DNA of 64,000 nucleotides from Sedimenticola sp. (GCA_027026755.1 JALVNE010000334.1:1-64000); one strand, 5' to 3'; shown: positions 9,914 to 21,640, counted from the first letter of the stretch. A program made the numbers and translations. Notes: generated by a model from the letters alone, not told the origin.

Positions 9914-10290
9914 ACCACGTGGTGGACTCCTCCGCCTGGCTGGAATACTTTGCCGCCGGTCCCAATGCAGCGCACTTCCGGGAACCGTTGAAACAGGCGG
10001 ACCGCCTCGTCGTCCCCACTATCACTCTGTTCGAGGTGTTCAAGGTTGTGCACTGGCAGCGGGGCGAGGACGCAGCGATCCAGGCCGTCGCCCTGATGAA
10101 ACAGGGCCGGGAAATCCCTCTTGACGGCAGCCTGGTCATGCAGGCCGCACAACTGAGCCTGGAACTCAAACTCCCCATGGCTGACAGCATCATCCTTGCC
10201 ACCGCGCGGTTCCACGGGGCCGAGCTCTGGACCCAGGACGACGATTTCGAGGGCCTGGAAGGCGTGCACTATTTTCCCAAAAAGAACTGA
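9910..10290 (+). CDS. vapC: PIN-domain ribonuclease toxin (VapC)
   Basis: A 126-aa PIN domain with GTG start at 9910. The acidic metal-binding residues are present: D in HVVDSSAWLEYF, E in TLFEVFKVV, D in MADSIILATARFHGAELWTQ, and the following DDDF. VapC toxins cleave tRNA or rRNA. All catalytic positions look intact, so the pair is probably functional even though the surrounding type I genes are broken. It is co-translated with vapB through a 4-base overlap. Insertion of a toxin pair between hsdR and hsdM would act against loss of the locus. Confidence 0.9.
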   Translation: MNHVVDSSAWLEYFAAGPNAAHFREPLKQADRLVVPTITLFEVFKVVHWQRGEDAAIQAVALMKQGREIPLDGSLVMQAAQLSLELKLPMADSIILATARFHGAELWTQDDDFEGLEGVHYFPKKN

Positions 10291-11374
10291 AGCCGATCGA
10301 CCAATATGCCTCTCACACCCGAAATCCGCCAGAAGATCGACCAGATCCGCGACTACCTCTATGGTGGCGGTTATCCCGACCCCATGAACAACGCCGAGCA
10401 ACTGGCGTTTCTGTTCTATTTCTACCTCAGCGAAGGGCAGGACAAGGAAGCCTAGGCCCGCGCCCGCATTGCCAAACAGAAATACACCAGCATCTTCGAC
10501 GGTGACTGGGAACTGAAGAACCCTCTCAACGCCCCGAAGAAGGGTGACAAGACTATCCCGAAGGAACGGCTGCGCTGGTCAACATGGGCCAATGCCCTGA
10601 GCGGCGAGAATCTCGTGCGCTTCGTCCGTGACGAGGTGTTCCCCTTCTACCGGGAGATCGCGGATCAGGGCGCCGTCAACTTCATGGACGGCGCCCGTCT
10701 CGGCATCGACGACCCCACAGTGCTGACCCAGGTGGTCAACCTCATCAACGAGCTGCACTTGGACCAGTGTGATGCCGACACCAAGGGCGACATGTTCGAG
10801 CATGTGCTCAGGCAGATCAGCCAGGCCGGCGAGCTGGGCCAGTTCCGCACCCCGCGCCATATCATCCGCGCCATCGTCGGGATCATCGATCCGAAGATCG
10901 GCGAGACCGTCTACGATCCGGCCGCCGGCACCGCCGGTTTCCTGGTCGCCGCCTACGACCACATCTGGCTGGCCAACTCCTCCCCCGCCGCCATCGAGGA
11001 AGTGGAACTCGACGGCAAGACCATCCGGCGCGGACACGGTGACAAGCTATCCGCCGCCAAGTGGGACATCCTGGCCAACCGCAGCTTCTACGGCAACGAC
11101 GTGGACCCCAAGATGGTGCATCTGGCCACCATGAACCTCAGCCTGCGCGGCCTGCCCAACGTCCACATCCGCCGCCGCAACGTGCTCACCACCACCCAGG
11201 ACGCCCAGCAGAAGGCCGAGCTGGGCCTGCCGCAGGAGGGCTACCACGTCATCCTCGCCAATCCCCCCTTCTCCGGCCGCATCGACAAGGACCGCATCGT
11301 GGACGACGTAAAGGTGGGCACCACCACCGCCACCGAGATCCTCTTCCTCAAGTACATGATGGATGCATTGAAAT

Positions 11375-11412
11375 CCCCCTCTCCCCGCCGGGGAGAGGGC
11401 AGGGGTGAGGGG
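11375..11412. repeat. Palindromic GC-rich repeat inserted in frame in hsdM, copy 1
   Basis: CCCTCTCCCC-GCC-GGGGAGAGGG (11377-11399) followed by CAGGGGTGAGGGGG. It encodes SPSPRRGEGRGEG in the hsdM frame. The same kind of element recurs at 11753. It resembles the widespread intergenic GAGAGGG...GTGAGGG repeats of proteobacteria. Confidence 0.7.
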
Positions 11413-11752
11413 GCAACGGGCGGTCGCTGCGGCGTCATCGTCCCCGAAGGCGTGCTCTTCGGCTCCACCAGTGCCCACAAGGAACTGCGCCGCCAGCTCC
11501 TGGAAAACAACACCGTCGAGGCCGTGCTCTCCCTGCCCGGCGGCGTCTTCCAGCCCTATTCAGGCGTTAAGACCTCCGTGCTCATCTTCAGGAAAGGCGG
11601 CACCACGGAACAGGTGATGTTCCTCCATGCCGACAACGACGGCTACAAGCTCGACGCCCGCCACGACACGCCTATCGAGGAAGACGACCTTCCTGATCTG
11701 ATTGCCGCCTACACGGACAAGGCGGCCAATCGGGAAAAATGGCGGGCATACG

Positions 11753-11790
11753 CCCTCTCCCTCGAGGGAGAGGGCCGGGGTGAGGGTGCC
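11753..11790. repeat. Palindromic GC-rich repeat inserted in frame in hsdM, copy 2
   Basis: A perfect 22-bp palindrome, CCCTCTCCCTC-GAGGGAGAGGG (11753-11774), then CCGGGGTGAGGGTGCC. It encodes LSLEGEGRGEGAP in the hsdM frame and has the same design as the copy at 11375. Confidence 0.7.
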
Positions 11791-11980
11791 CCAAAGGAGT
11801 GGACAGAAAACTGGTGGTTCGCCGATATCGATGAAATCAGGGCCAACGATTACAACCTCTCGGCCAGCCGCTATCGGCCGCTGGCGCAGACGCAGGTGGA
11901 ACATCGTGATCCCAGGGAATTACTGGATGAGCTGGCTGCGATTGAAACGGAAATCATGGAAGAAATTGAGGCCCTGAGAG

Positions 11981-12223
11981 ATGCCATTGCCGATTGAATC
12001 AAAAATATCCTCCGCAAACTTCGCTCGTCTAGATGAGGTGGCCGAAGTAATTCGAGGCGTTACGTTTAGCAAAGCTCAGAGCACAAACGAGCCATCAACA
12101 GATAGAATCCCTGTGCTTCGGGCAGGTAACATCTCCGACTCTCTTGATGTAACTAACAATCTTATCTGGATCCCGAGATCGCTGGTATCGGACAAACAAC
12201 TATTGCGAAAAGATGACATGTAA
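11981..12223 (+). pseudogene. hsdS: Type I specificity subunit S, truncated after ~79 codons by an IS66 end
   Basis: It starts at ATG 11981 inside the 3' end of hsdM. The protein shows the first target-recognition domain of HsdS: FARLDEVAEVIRGVTFSKAQ, then RIPVLRAGNISDSLD. The coding sequence stops at TAA 12221-12223, which belongs to the GTAAGCG terminus of an IS66 remnant. Full HsdS proteins are about 400 aa with two recognition domains, so most of the gene is gone. Confidence 0.85.
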
Positions 12224-12433
12224 GCGCCAAAGAATCAGCCCTCTTGGCTCCCCTCAAGATTTGTGTTCCAGGGCAACAGCGCTTCGATGTCTTCCACGGT
12301 CGTCGCTCCACCGATATGCTGCAGCACATGGTGGATGTAGGCAAAGGGGTCGATATCGTTGGCCTTGGCCGTTTCTATCAGGCTGTAGATGGTGGCGCTG
12401 GCTTTGGTACCACGCGGGGTATCGGCAAACAGC
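12220..12433 (-). mobile_element. IS66-family remnant (3' end of the transposase gene)
   Basis: The terminus GTAAGCG at 12220 matches the usual IS66 inverted-repeat start. On the minus strand the end of an IS66 TnpC protein is readable: LFADTPRGTKASATIYSL, ANDIDPFAYIHHVLQHIG, TVEDIEALLPWNTNLEG, stop at 12235. The rest of the element is missing and the remnant abuts the IS21 element at 12434. The direction of the gene is opposite to hsdS. Confidence 0.85.
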
Positions 12434-12498
12434 TGTCAATGGCCAATAATTTTGACCCCCTTTTGGCCAATATGTGACCCACCTGGGGCGTGAAAAAA

Positions 12499-15633
<3,135 letters not shown>

Positions 15634-15638
15634 ACAGT

Positions 15639-16079
15639 ATGTACGACCTCTTCGTTTATGGCACTTTGCTCGAAGGACTGGAGCGGCACTCCTGTCTGGC
15701 CGACGGTGTTCGCATCGGTACGGGCATCCTGCGGGCTCGCCTGTACGACCTGGGGAGTTATCCGGGTATCAAGGACGGTGAATTACAGGTGCGCGGAGAA
15801 CTTTATGCCGTGTCGGCAGAGACACTTAAACTCATCGATCAAGTGGAAGGCTACGATGAACAGTGGCCGGAACAGTCACTGTTCGAACGCCGCTCAGTGC
15901 CTGTCAGCCTGGATTGTGGCAACCAGACCATGGCTTATTGTTATTACTATGCCGGCCGAGTGGATGAAGACTGTCTGATAGAAAACGGTGATTACCTGCG
16001 ATACCGGGAACGCCAGGCGGATTCGGATGGAAAAATTGAACAGGGGCGCAAGACAGCTCAATCAATCCTGTATCAATGA
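15639..16079 (+). CDS. Gamma-glutamylcyclotransferase (AIG2-like) family protein
   Basis: A 146-aa protein starting YDLFVYGTLLEG, the YGTL signature of the family. RARLYDLGSYPGI is the second conserved segment, and QVRGELYAVSAETLKLIDQVEGYD carries the conserved glutamate. Members act on gamma-glutamyl amines or peptides, and several are of unknown role. I take the ATG at 15639, with AAGGG about 10 bases upstream; a GTG at 15630 overlaps the stop of the ADP-ribosylglycohydrolase remnant. It is the first intact gene of a plus-strand operon that goes on to a small ORF, a metallophosphatase and a DUF429 protein. Confidence 0.85.
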   Translation: MYDLFVYGTLLEGLERHSCLADGVRIGTGILRARLYDLGSYPGIKDGELQVRGELYAVSAETLKLIDQVEGYDEQWPEQSLFERRSVPVSLDCGNQTMAYCYYYAGRVDEDCLIENGDYLRYRERQADSDGKIEQGRKTAQSILYQ

Positions 16080-16089
16080 GAGAAGAAAA

Positions 16090-16316
16090 ATGAGTGTTTG
16101 TCAAAACATACTGCGGTTCAACGGATCAGAAGACGACCTTGAGGCGTTCTACAGCGAGGTCAAATCCCTGGGTAAGGATTTTCCTCAATGGTTTGCCGAT
16201 CTGGAAGAGCTGGGGGCGGAATTGACCTACCTTGTTCTGCCACGCCCTGGGTGGACAGCATCCATGCCAGCGTCGAGGACAATGGCTACGCGGATGAAAT
16301 GCGGGGGGATTTGTAG
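16090..16316 (+). CDS. Small hypothetical protein, probable frameshift near 16248
   Basis: It starts MSVCQNILRFNGSEDDLEAF, weakly like Api92/DUF1281-type N-termini but not assigned. The annotated frame runs past the next start to 16359 with an odd C-terminus. Shifting frame at about 16247 gives WVDSIHASVEDNGYADEMRG and a stop at 16314-16316 that overlaps the phosphatase GTG, like the other junctions of this operon. I therefore think the original gene ended at 16316 and now carries a one-base shift or a sequence error. About 75 aa in its repaired form; function unknown. Confidence 0.4.
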
Positions 16317-17248
16317 TGAACTATCACATCATTGGGGACATTCACGGCCACGGCGATAAACTGGAGGCCTTGTTGCAGCACCTGGGTTATGTCCGGCAGG
16401 GTGGCATCTATCAACAACCCGGGGCCAAAGTGGTATTTCTTGGCGATTTCATCGACCGGGGCAAACAGCACCGGCAGGTGCTGGGCATCGTCAAGCCCAT
16501 GGTCGAGGCCGGTCACGCCCTGGCGGTGATGGGCAACCATGAGTTCAATGCCATTGCCTATCACACCCCGCACCCGGAAACCGGCGAGCCCCTGCGTCCG
16601 CACACGGACAAGAACACATATCAGCACCGGGCGTTTCTGGACGAGTACCAACTGCATGACGACGAAACCCGGGAGATCATCGACTGGTTCAAGGCCCTGC
16701 CCCTGTATCTGGAAGAGAAGAACCCGAAGGGCAGGGTGCTGTTCCGGGCGGTTCACGCCTGCTGGAGCCAGCCCGTTATCGAGCGCGTGCCGGAGCGTCT
16801 GGATATCGACTATCTGGTCAAGGCATGTGACGAGACGCTACCTGAATATGACGATATCGAGGTGATCCTCAAGGGACCGGAGATCGACCTGCCGGTGGAC
16901 TACAGCTTTCACGACAAGAGCGGCATCGAGCGCCACAACATCCGCATCAAGTGGTGGAACGATAAACGCCAAGTGAGCTACCGTGACATTGCCATGGTGC
17001 CCGAGGGCGAAGAAATCAACCTGCCAGACAGCTCGGTTCCTGAATCCGAAATCGGCGATTACGGCTATGGCAGGAACGAACCGCCTGTGTTCTTCGGCCA
17101 TTACTGGCTCACCGGCAAACCCGCCCCCATCACTGGCAATCTGGCCTGCCTGGACTACTCCGCGGGCAAGGGCGGGCAGCTGGTGGCTTATCACTGGCGG
17201 GAGGGGAAGCAGGCTGTTTTGTCGGCGGACTGTTTTGTTGTGGCATGA
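16316..17248 (+). CDS. Calcineurin-like metallophosphatase, copy 1
   Basis: A 310-aa protein with the metallophosphoesterase motifs GDIHGHGDKL, GDFIDRGKQH and GNHEFNAIAYH, plus GHYWLTGKPAP near the end supplying the last metal histidine. It resembles PrpA/ApaH-like bacterial phosphatases; the substrate is unknown. The start is GTG 16316, set by GGGGGGA with a 6-base spacer. A very similar protein is encoded at 49080-50018; most residues match by eye. It overlaps the next gene by 4 bases (ATGA), so it belongs to one operon with the gamma-glutamylcyclotransferase-like and DUF429 genes. Confidence 0.9.
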   Translation: MNYHIIGDIHGHGDKLEALLQHLGYVRQGGIYQQPGAKVVFLGDFIDRGKQHRQVLGIVKPMVEAGHALAVMGNHEFNAIAYHTPHPETGEPLRPHTDKNTYQHRAFLDEYQLHDDETREIIDWFKALPLYLEEKNPKGRVLFRAVHACWSQPVIERVPERLDIDYLVKACDETLPEYDDIEVILKGPEIDLPVDYSFHDKSGIERHNIRIKWWNDKRQVSYRDIAMVPEGEEINLPDSSVPESEIGDYGYGRNEPPVFFGHYWLTGKPAPITGNLACLDYSAGKGGQLVAYHWREGKQAVLSADCFVVA

Positions 17249-18018
17249 CCAGGAACATGGGTATCAGTGAGGTGAACCAGCGGCAGAACTCGGATCACAA
17301 CTTCTATATCGGGTGGGACGTCGGTGGATGGAATTGCGATAAGAATAGAGCGAGCCGCGATGCCCTGGTGATACTGGATGGAAATTTGTCCATAGTAGGA
17401 AAGCCTTGGCGTGGGAACTTGCGCAGTGCCATCAACGAGGCGAAAACGACACTCGGGTGGATAGAGAAGCTGTTCCGGCTATGTGGGAGTTCATTGCCAG
17501 AATTTGACGCAAGATGCGTTCTTGCCATCGATACCCCGTTGGGCTTTTCCGAGGCTTTTGTTCGGCTGGTGAGTGAATACAAGGCTATTGGAGAGGTCAC
17601 AGGCGAATCTGCAATGAACCCTTACCTGTTTCGCCAGACGGAGCTTTTTCTCTATCAGCGAGGTTTGCGGCCCCTCTCTCCAGTCAAAGACATGATCGGC
17701 AGCCAGGCTACCAAGGGGATGCATGTGCTGAGTCGTTTTGCACCCAGGATCAGTTCCTGTGGGGTATGGACCGAAGGGGAAATGCTCACGGTCATCGAGG
17801 CTTATCCTTCAGCCTGCAATGGGTCGGCTGTCATGGCTAAATTGCGGCGGCGGTTTCCGTTGTTAGGACATCAGGATAAAGAAGATGCCCTGACCTGCGC
17901 GCTGGTGGGCTATTTGTATGCGCTGGAACCGGAGAGACTTGAGCGGCCTAATGATGCAATACCGCACGGGGAGGGGTGGATCTGGATGCCGGTAGATGCG
18001 CTGGATCAGGAGGAGTGA
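17245..18018 (+). CDS. DUF429 family predicted RNase H-like nuclease
   Basis: A 257-aa protein matching the DUF429 pattern: YIGWDVGGWNCDKN with the first acidic residue, VLAIDTPLGFSEAF with the second, MNPYLFRQTELFLYQRG, IEAYPSACNG, and HQDKEDALTCALVGYLYALE for the last acidic cluster. DUF429 is predicted to adopt an RNase H fold; no activity is firmly known to me. It overlaps the phosphatase stop by 4 bases and is the last gene of the operon. The next feature is the terminator of the opposite-strand integrase operon. Confidence 0.8.
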   Translation: MTRNMGISEVNQRQNSDHNFYIGWDVGGWNCDKNRASRDALVILDGNLSIVGKPWRGNLRSAINEAKTTLGWIEKLFRLCGSSLPEFDARCVLAIDTPLGFSEAFVRLVSEYKAIGEVTGESAMNPYLFRQTELFLYQRGLRPLSPVKDMIGSQATKGMHVLSRFAPRISSCGVWTEGEMLTVIEAYPSACNGSAVMAKLRRRFPLLGHQDKEDALTCALVGYLYALEPERLERPNDAIPHGEGWIWMPVDALDQEE

Positions 18019-18124
18019 GCAGGCCTTATCAGATAATCTGCCCTCGATTAGGGTCAATGGGGTTTCGTTTTCCATGGCGTGTTGAATGGTCATTCCTCCT
18101 GACCGCAGTCTATCACCCGCACAG

Positions 18125-18162
18125 AAAAAACGGGGCACTCCCCAGATGGAAAGCACCCCGTT
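18125..18162 (-). terminator. Rho-independent terminator of the xis-int-HD operon
   Basis: On the minus strand ACGGGG...CCCCGT forms a stem with a ~24-base loop region, followed directly by a run of six T (18130-18125). It lies about 30 bases after the stop of the HD-domain gene. Confidence 0.7.
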
Positions 18163-18190
18163 GGCAAGTGGGCGATTGGGCTGAGCTGAA

Positions 18191-19135
18191 TCAGCTCTTG
18201 CGCTGCGATACCAGCCGATACCACGATTGCCCCTGCAAATCTCTCCCCCGATACCGGTAACTCGGCAGTCCTTCGAACGCCTGCCGCTGGTAATACTGCT
18301 CAGCGCTCAGGGCATCCGCCTGTTGCAAAGCCGCTTTCAGTGCCGAACGGGGATACTGGCTGGCTCGGTCCGAACGGCACAGCAGATGGCGCAGGGTATT
18401 GGCCAGCGTGGGGTCGATTGTTGCAAGGTACGGCCCAAGGATTTCCAGGGTGAGGGCGTCATGGTGCAATACCTGCCCCAAATCCGTATAGCCTTGGGTT
18501 CCCCGGTACACCAATATCTTGCCAATATCATGGAGCAAGCCAGCGGTAATCAGCAAATCCCGCTCCAAAGCAGGCGAGTTCATTGGCCACAGCCCCATCA
18601 GATAATCCACCACCTCCAGGCTGTGACGCAACAAACCGCCCGGTTCATTATGGTGATGATTCAGGCTGGCAGGCATCCGGAGATAGGCCCAGGCCCGTTG
18701 CGCCTCCCCCAGCAGGGCATTCATCAGCCCTTGAAGCGAAGGATGACGGATGGAGGCCACCTGATGAACCAACCGCACCAAATCGCCCGGATGAATAGCC
18801 CAACTGCGGGGAATGGCTGTCACCCCGGCCATTGCTGGTGAACACAGTTGCCATTCCCGCAACGTGGGCCAGGGATTGGCTGCTGAGGTGGACGGCGTAA
18901 GCCGGGGCACCAGACAATCCCCAACCTTGGGCAGCGGGCAGACTGGCTCATTAACGCTGGTTATCGGTGATTCGAAGAACGGCGGCTCATAAAGCGCCAC
19001 TTTCTCCAACTGCTGGTAATTGCCCAGCACAAGCAAAGCGCCGGTTCGCGCATCATCGAACCAGATGCGTTCACGTACCTGCACCACCCGCATGGGAAGA
19101 AAAGGACGTGACACTGTGGAAAACAACTGCTTCAT
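18191..19135 (-). CDS. HD-domain protein (TraI_2/MobH-like), integrative-element associated
   Basis: A 314-aa protein from ATG 19135 (MKQLFSTVSRPFLPMRV), which overlaps the preceding small ORF by 4 bases. The HD metal site is visible as H in GGLLRHSLEVVDYLMG and HD in LLITAGLLHDIGKILVYRG, with a later histidine in LGQVLHHDALTLE. The family acts as nucleotide or nucleic-acid phosphohydrolases; proteins of this form occur in integrative elements. The frame is open upstream to 19219 within the small ORF. It is last in the xis-int-ORF-HD operon and is followed by a terminator. Confidence 0.8.
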   Translation of the reverse strand: MKQLFSTVSRPFLPMRVVQVRERIWFDDARTGALLVLGNYQQLEKVALYEPPFFESPITSVNEPVCPLPKVGDCLVPRLTPSTSAANPWPTLREWQLCSPAMAGVTAIPRSWAIHPGDLVRLVHQVASIRHPSLQGLMNALLGEAQRAWAYLRMPASLNHHHNEPGGLLRHSLEVVDYLMGLWPMNSPALERDLLITAGLLHDIGKILVYRGTQGYTDLGQVLHHDALTLEILGPYLATIDPTLANTLRHLLCRSDRASQYPRSALKAALQQADALSAEQYYQRQAFEGLPSYRYRGRDLQGQSWYRLVSQRKS

Positions 19136-19443
19136 GCCGCCACCCCCTTGAGCCGCTGCGCCTGCTCGATGGTGTGAATCAGCGCCCCAATGAACCGCGC
19201 CTTGTCCCGTTCCTGCCACTGTTGCAAGGTTTCAATCACCAGCCGCAACAGCACCTCGGCATCCGATTCCATCCACTCCGGCGCCTCCAGCAGGGCATGA
19301 AGGATCTTGCCATTGCCCCGCAGGTTGAAATGAATGGACAGCTCATTGGCTATTTCAAACACCAGTTGTTCAAAATGATTCCGATAGCCTTCTTCGTGGA
19401 TGATGGCGTAGAGGGGCGTGGACTGAGAAGGCTTACTGCTCAT
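19132..19443 (-). CDS. Hypothetical protein between integrase and HD gene
   Basis: A 103-aa soluble, helical protein (MSSKPSQSTPLYAIIHEEGY..., ending EQAQRLKGVAA). I do not recognise the family. ATG 19443 overlaps the 3' end of the integrase by 11 bases, and its stop overlaps the HD gene start. The tight packing suggests it works with those two proteins. An alternative start at 19461 would lie deeper in the integrase. Confidence 0.65.
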   Translation of the reverse strand: MSSKPSQSTPLYAIIHEEGYRNHFEQLVFEIANELSIHFNLRGNGKILHALLEAPEWMESDAEVLLRLVIETLQQWQERDKARFIGALIHTIEQAQRLKGVAA

Positions 19444-20761
19444 CCTGCACCTCCTTCTCATACCTTTCCTCGCCCATTCCAGACGGGGGCTGAAAATTCG
19501 CCGTCAGCAACCGCTCAAAGGCCGACCCATCCCGGCGGGTCAGATTCGGTACATAGCGTGAATACACCCGAAACAGCATCTCCGTACTGGCATGCCCCAT
19601 CTGCCGGGCAATCCATTCCGGATTCTCCCCCGCCGCCAGCCACAAGGTGGCTGCCGTGTGCCGGGTCTGATAAGGTCGGCGCTTTTTCAGCCCCAGATGC
19701 CGCAGCAGGGGATACCACACCCGCTTGGTCACATTGTTGTGATCCAGAGGATTCCCCTCACGGGTACAGAACACATACCGGGAACGACCCCGGGAAATCG
19801 CCTCCTGTTCCTTCAAAGCCTCATACACCGGCTGTGACATCTGAATCTCCCGCTGGGAACCATCGGTCTTGGTGTACTCTTCACGCCCATCCACCCGGGT
19901 CTCACGCACCAGAATCAGACGGTTCTCGAAATCCACATACTCCCACTTCAGCCCGTCGATTTCCCCCGTACGCATCCCGGTGAAGAACCGCACCGTATAG
20001 TAAGGCCGGAAATCCGCCCGCACCCGGGCCAGAATCTGCTGTACCTCCTCCAGAGAAAAGGGCTCCACATGGGTGCGCGGCACCTTCAGCGACTTGATGT
20101 TCCGGTAAGGCGTGGTAAATTCATACCGGTCAGCTGCTTCGTCGAGGATTTGGCGCAACGGCATCATGATGCTGTTGATGCGCTTGGGAGACAGCGATTT
20201 GCCTTTACGCCCCGTGTCTTTGGCGAGTTCAGAGCGAAAGGCAAGGATCTCCGCCTTGGTGATGCGGCTGACCCTTTTCTCCCCAAAGGCCGGCTTGAGA
20301 CGGCCTTCGATGATGATGCGCATGTTCTTGCGATGACTGTGACGCCAGCGCACCTCGTTCTCCGCGAACCAGGTATCGGCAAAGTCAGCGAAGGTGGGTA
20401 GCTCCGCATCCCAGTCCGGGTTGACGCCCATAGGATAAGTACCCTGGTGGACGCCATTCATCGGCACCTGAGCTGCACCTGATACCCCCGTGGCCTGGGA
20501 CACCGCTTCCGCCACGGGATTACCGTCCACTTCCGGCGCTGGTGTCTGAAAATGCGCCAGGTTGCGGCTGTTGGGGAAATACTTGGCGTAGTCGAAGGTG
20601 CCGGCCTTGATGTCTTTCTCAATCTTGTCGACCACACGCTGAACCTTCTTCCGGTTGGTTGCCGTGTCATTCAGATCCAGATATTCCCGGCAGCGCTTTC
20701 CCTTGTAACGAAAATCCACGAACAGCTTGCCCGTGGCCTTGAGTACACGAACACTAGCCAT
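19433..20761 (-). CDS. Tyrosine recombinase / integrase
   Basis: A 442-aa phage-type integrase from ATG 20761 (MASVRVLKATGKLFVDFRYK), with an N-terminal arm-binding DUF3596-like segment, a core-binding SAM-like domain (FADFADTWFAENEVRW), and the catalytic domain. Catalytic residues are visible: R in FFTGMRTGEIDGLKWE, H-x-x-R in PYQTRHTAATLWLAAGE (R of TRH), GH in ARQMGHASTEMLFRVYSRYV, where the last tyrosine is the nucleophile. It begins inside the 3' end of the xis-like gene. It marks an integrative element; no tRNA or att core could be recognised next to it. Confidence 0.93.
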   Translation of the reverse strand: MASVRVLKATGKLFVDFRYKGKRCREYLDLNDTATNRKKVQRVVDKIEKDIKAGTFDYAKYFPNSRNLAHFQTPAPEVDGNPVAEAVSQATGVSGAAQVPMNGVHQGTYPMGVNPDWDAELPTFADFADTWFAENEVRWRHSHRKNMRIIIEGRLKPAFGEKRVSRITKAEILAFRSELAKDTGRKGKSLSPKRINSIMMPLRQILDEAADRYEFTTPYRNIKSLKVPRTHVEPFSLEEVQQILARVRADFRPYYTVRFFTGMRTGEIDGLKWEYVDFENRLILVRETRVDGREEYTKTDGSQREIQMSQPVYEALKEQEAISRGRSRYVFCTREGNPLDHNNVTKRVWYPLLRHLGLKKRRPYQTRHTAATLWLAAGENPEWIARQMGHASTEMLFRVYSRYVPNLTRRDGSAFERLLTANFQPPSGMGEERYEKEVQDEQ

Positions 20762-20987
20762 TGCAGACACCTCCGTTGGACATGGGGAGCGTAAAACCAC
20801 CGGCCATGGAGAACTTGGCCATGTCTTCCTCGATTTGCTCCCAGATATAGAGAATCTTGCGCCCGCCAAAGGGACGGATGTAATGAACGCCTTCCAGCAA
20901 GACGCTGTCCTTGAGACGTTCACGGATAGTGCGCGGGTCGTACTTGATTTTTTCAGACAGTTCATCAGTGGTCAGATAAGTACACAT
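20754..20987 (-). CDS. Excisionase-like / MerR-type DNA-binding protein
   Basis: A 77-aa protein: YLTTDELSEKIKYDPRTIRE is a helix-turn-helix of the excisionase type, followed by LEGVHYIRPFGGRKILYIWE, the wing. GAGGT precedes the ATG at 20987 by 7 bases. It overlaps the integrase start by 8 bases, the usual xis-int arrangement. It probably controls the direction of recombination and may regulate the operon. Confidence 0.8.
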   Translation of the reverse strand: MCTYLTTDELSEKIKYDPRTIRERLKDSVLLEGVHYIRPFGGRKILYIWEQIEEDMAKFSMAGGFTLPMSNGGVCNG

Positions 20988-21386
20988 GGTTGTTACCTCG
21001 TTTTTCAGTGGTATGGTTCAGGCACTGCCCTGAAGCAGCAGCCTGTCGGCGAGACCCTCCCGCCTTCAGGTTCAAGATACCGGACATTTCAAAGATGCAA
21101 GTTCAGCGCTTTTTGTCTCTCGTACACCTCCTGGCGTTTTTGAAAATGGATTCCCAACCAACCCTTTCTGGTTGGCGCAATGCCCTATGCATTGCCTGTC
21201 AATCAAGTCGAACGAAGAATGCAGCCAGCCCGGTGTTCCTTGTCGCGTACAAACCAACAATGATATAGTTCGTATGCTTATTGATTCTTGAGCGACTATA
21301 TTGACCTGCTGTAGAGTATTATAGCTTCATAATGAGCATTTGCAAGTCTTTTTGCGCTACAGGAGAACATTTTTTGGTGAAAAACC
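20988..21386. other. Intergenic region between xis-like gene and XRE regulator
   Basis: About 400 bases, divergent between two regulatory genes and clearly richer in A+T after 21260. It holds the xis ribosome binding site, an element at 21301 reading TTGACC, a nearby TATTAT (spacing too short for a standard promoter), and GGTGA 6 bases before the XRE start. Promoters of both units and possibly the attachment site should be here, but I could not fix them. Confidence 0.4.
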
Positions 21387-21590
21387 ATGATCAAGTGCCA
21401 TTTATCCCGCCTGATGGGAGAAAAACGACTGAAAATAAGTGAGGTTTCCCGAGATACCGGGATAAACAGAGGCACCTTGACGCGCCTCTATCATGAAACC
21501 GCAGAGCGAGTGGATTTATCGACAATAGCCGCACTATGCGACTATCTGGAATGCAGTGTGTGTGAGCTATTTGAAAACGTACCAGATTGA
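21387..21590 (+). CDS. Small XRE-family (Cro/CI, YozG-like) regulator
   Basis: A 67-aa helix-turn-helix protein: MGEKRLKISEVSRDTGINRG then TLTRLYHETAERVDLSTIAALCDYLEC is typical of the short Cro/CI-type regulators in integrative elements. GGTGA lies 6 bases before the ATG. It faces away from the int operon and may set its on/off state, by analogy with other elements. Confidence 0.85.
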   Translation: MIKCHLSRLMGEKRLKISEVSRDTGINRGTLTRLYHETAERVDLSTIAALCDYLECSVCELFENVPD

Positions 21591-21640
21591 ATGAAGGTGC
21601 TGTTTTTCACCTGGCTGTTGAATCCGCAGTTGCTGAGTGT

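Larger units (their letters stand above)
10306..11997 (+). pseudogene. hsdM: Type I DNA methyltransferase subunit M, amber codon at position 50
   Basis: The natural start is the ATG at 10306 (PLTPEIRQKIDQIRDYLYGG). The frame meets TAG at 10453-10455, codon 50, then continues unbroken to 11997. A shorter 460-aa frame can begin at GTG 10615. The N6-adenine methyltransferase core is present: TYDPAAGTAGFL-like motif I (DPAAGTAGFLVAAYDH) and the catalytic ANPPFSGRID. Two palindromic repeats are inserted in frame (11375-11412 and 11753-11790), adding arginine/glycine/glutamate-rich loops. Loss of the N-terminal HsdM_N domain should impair the methylase unless the amber codon is suppressed. The 3' end overlaps hsdS. 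Confidence 0.85.

Noticed and set aside
21301-21322. TTGACC/TATTAT as promoter of the XRE regulator
   Set aside because: Only 10 bases separate the hexamers, too few for a sigma70 promoter.
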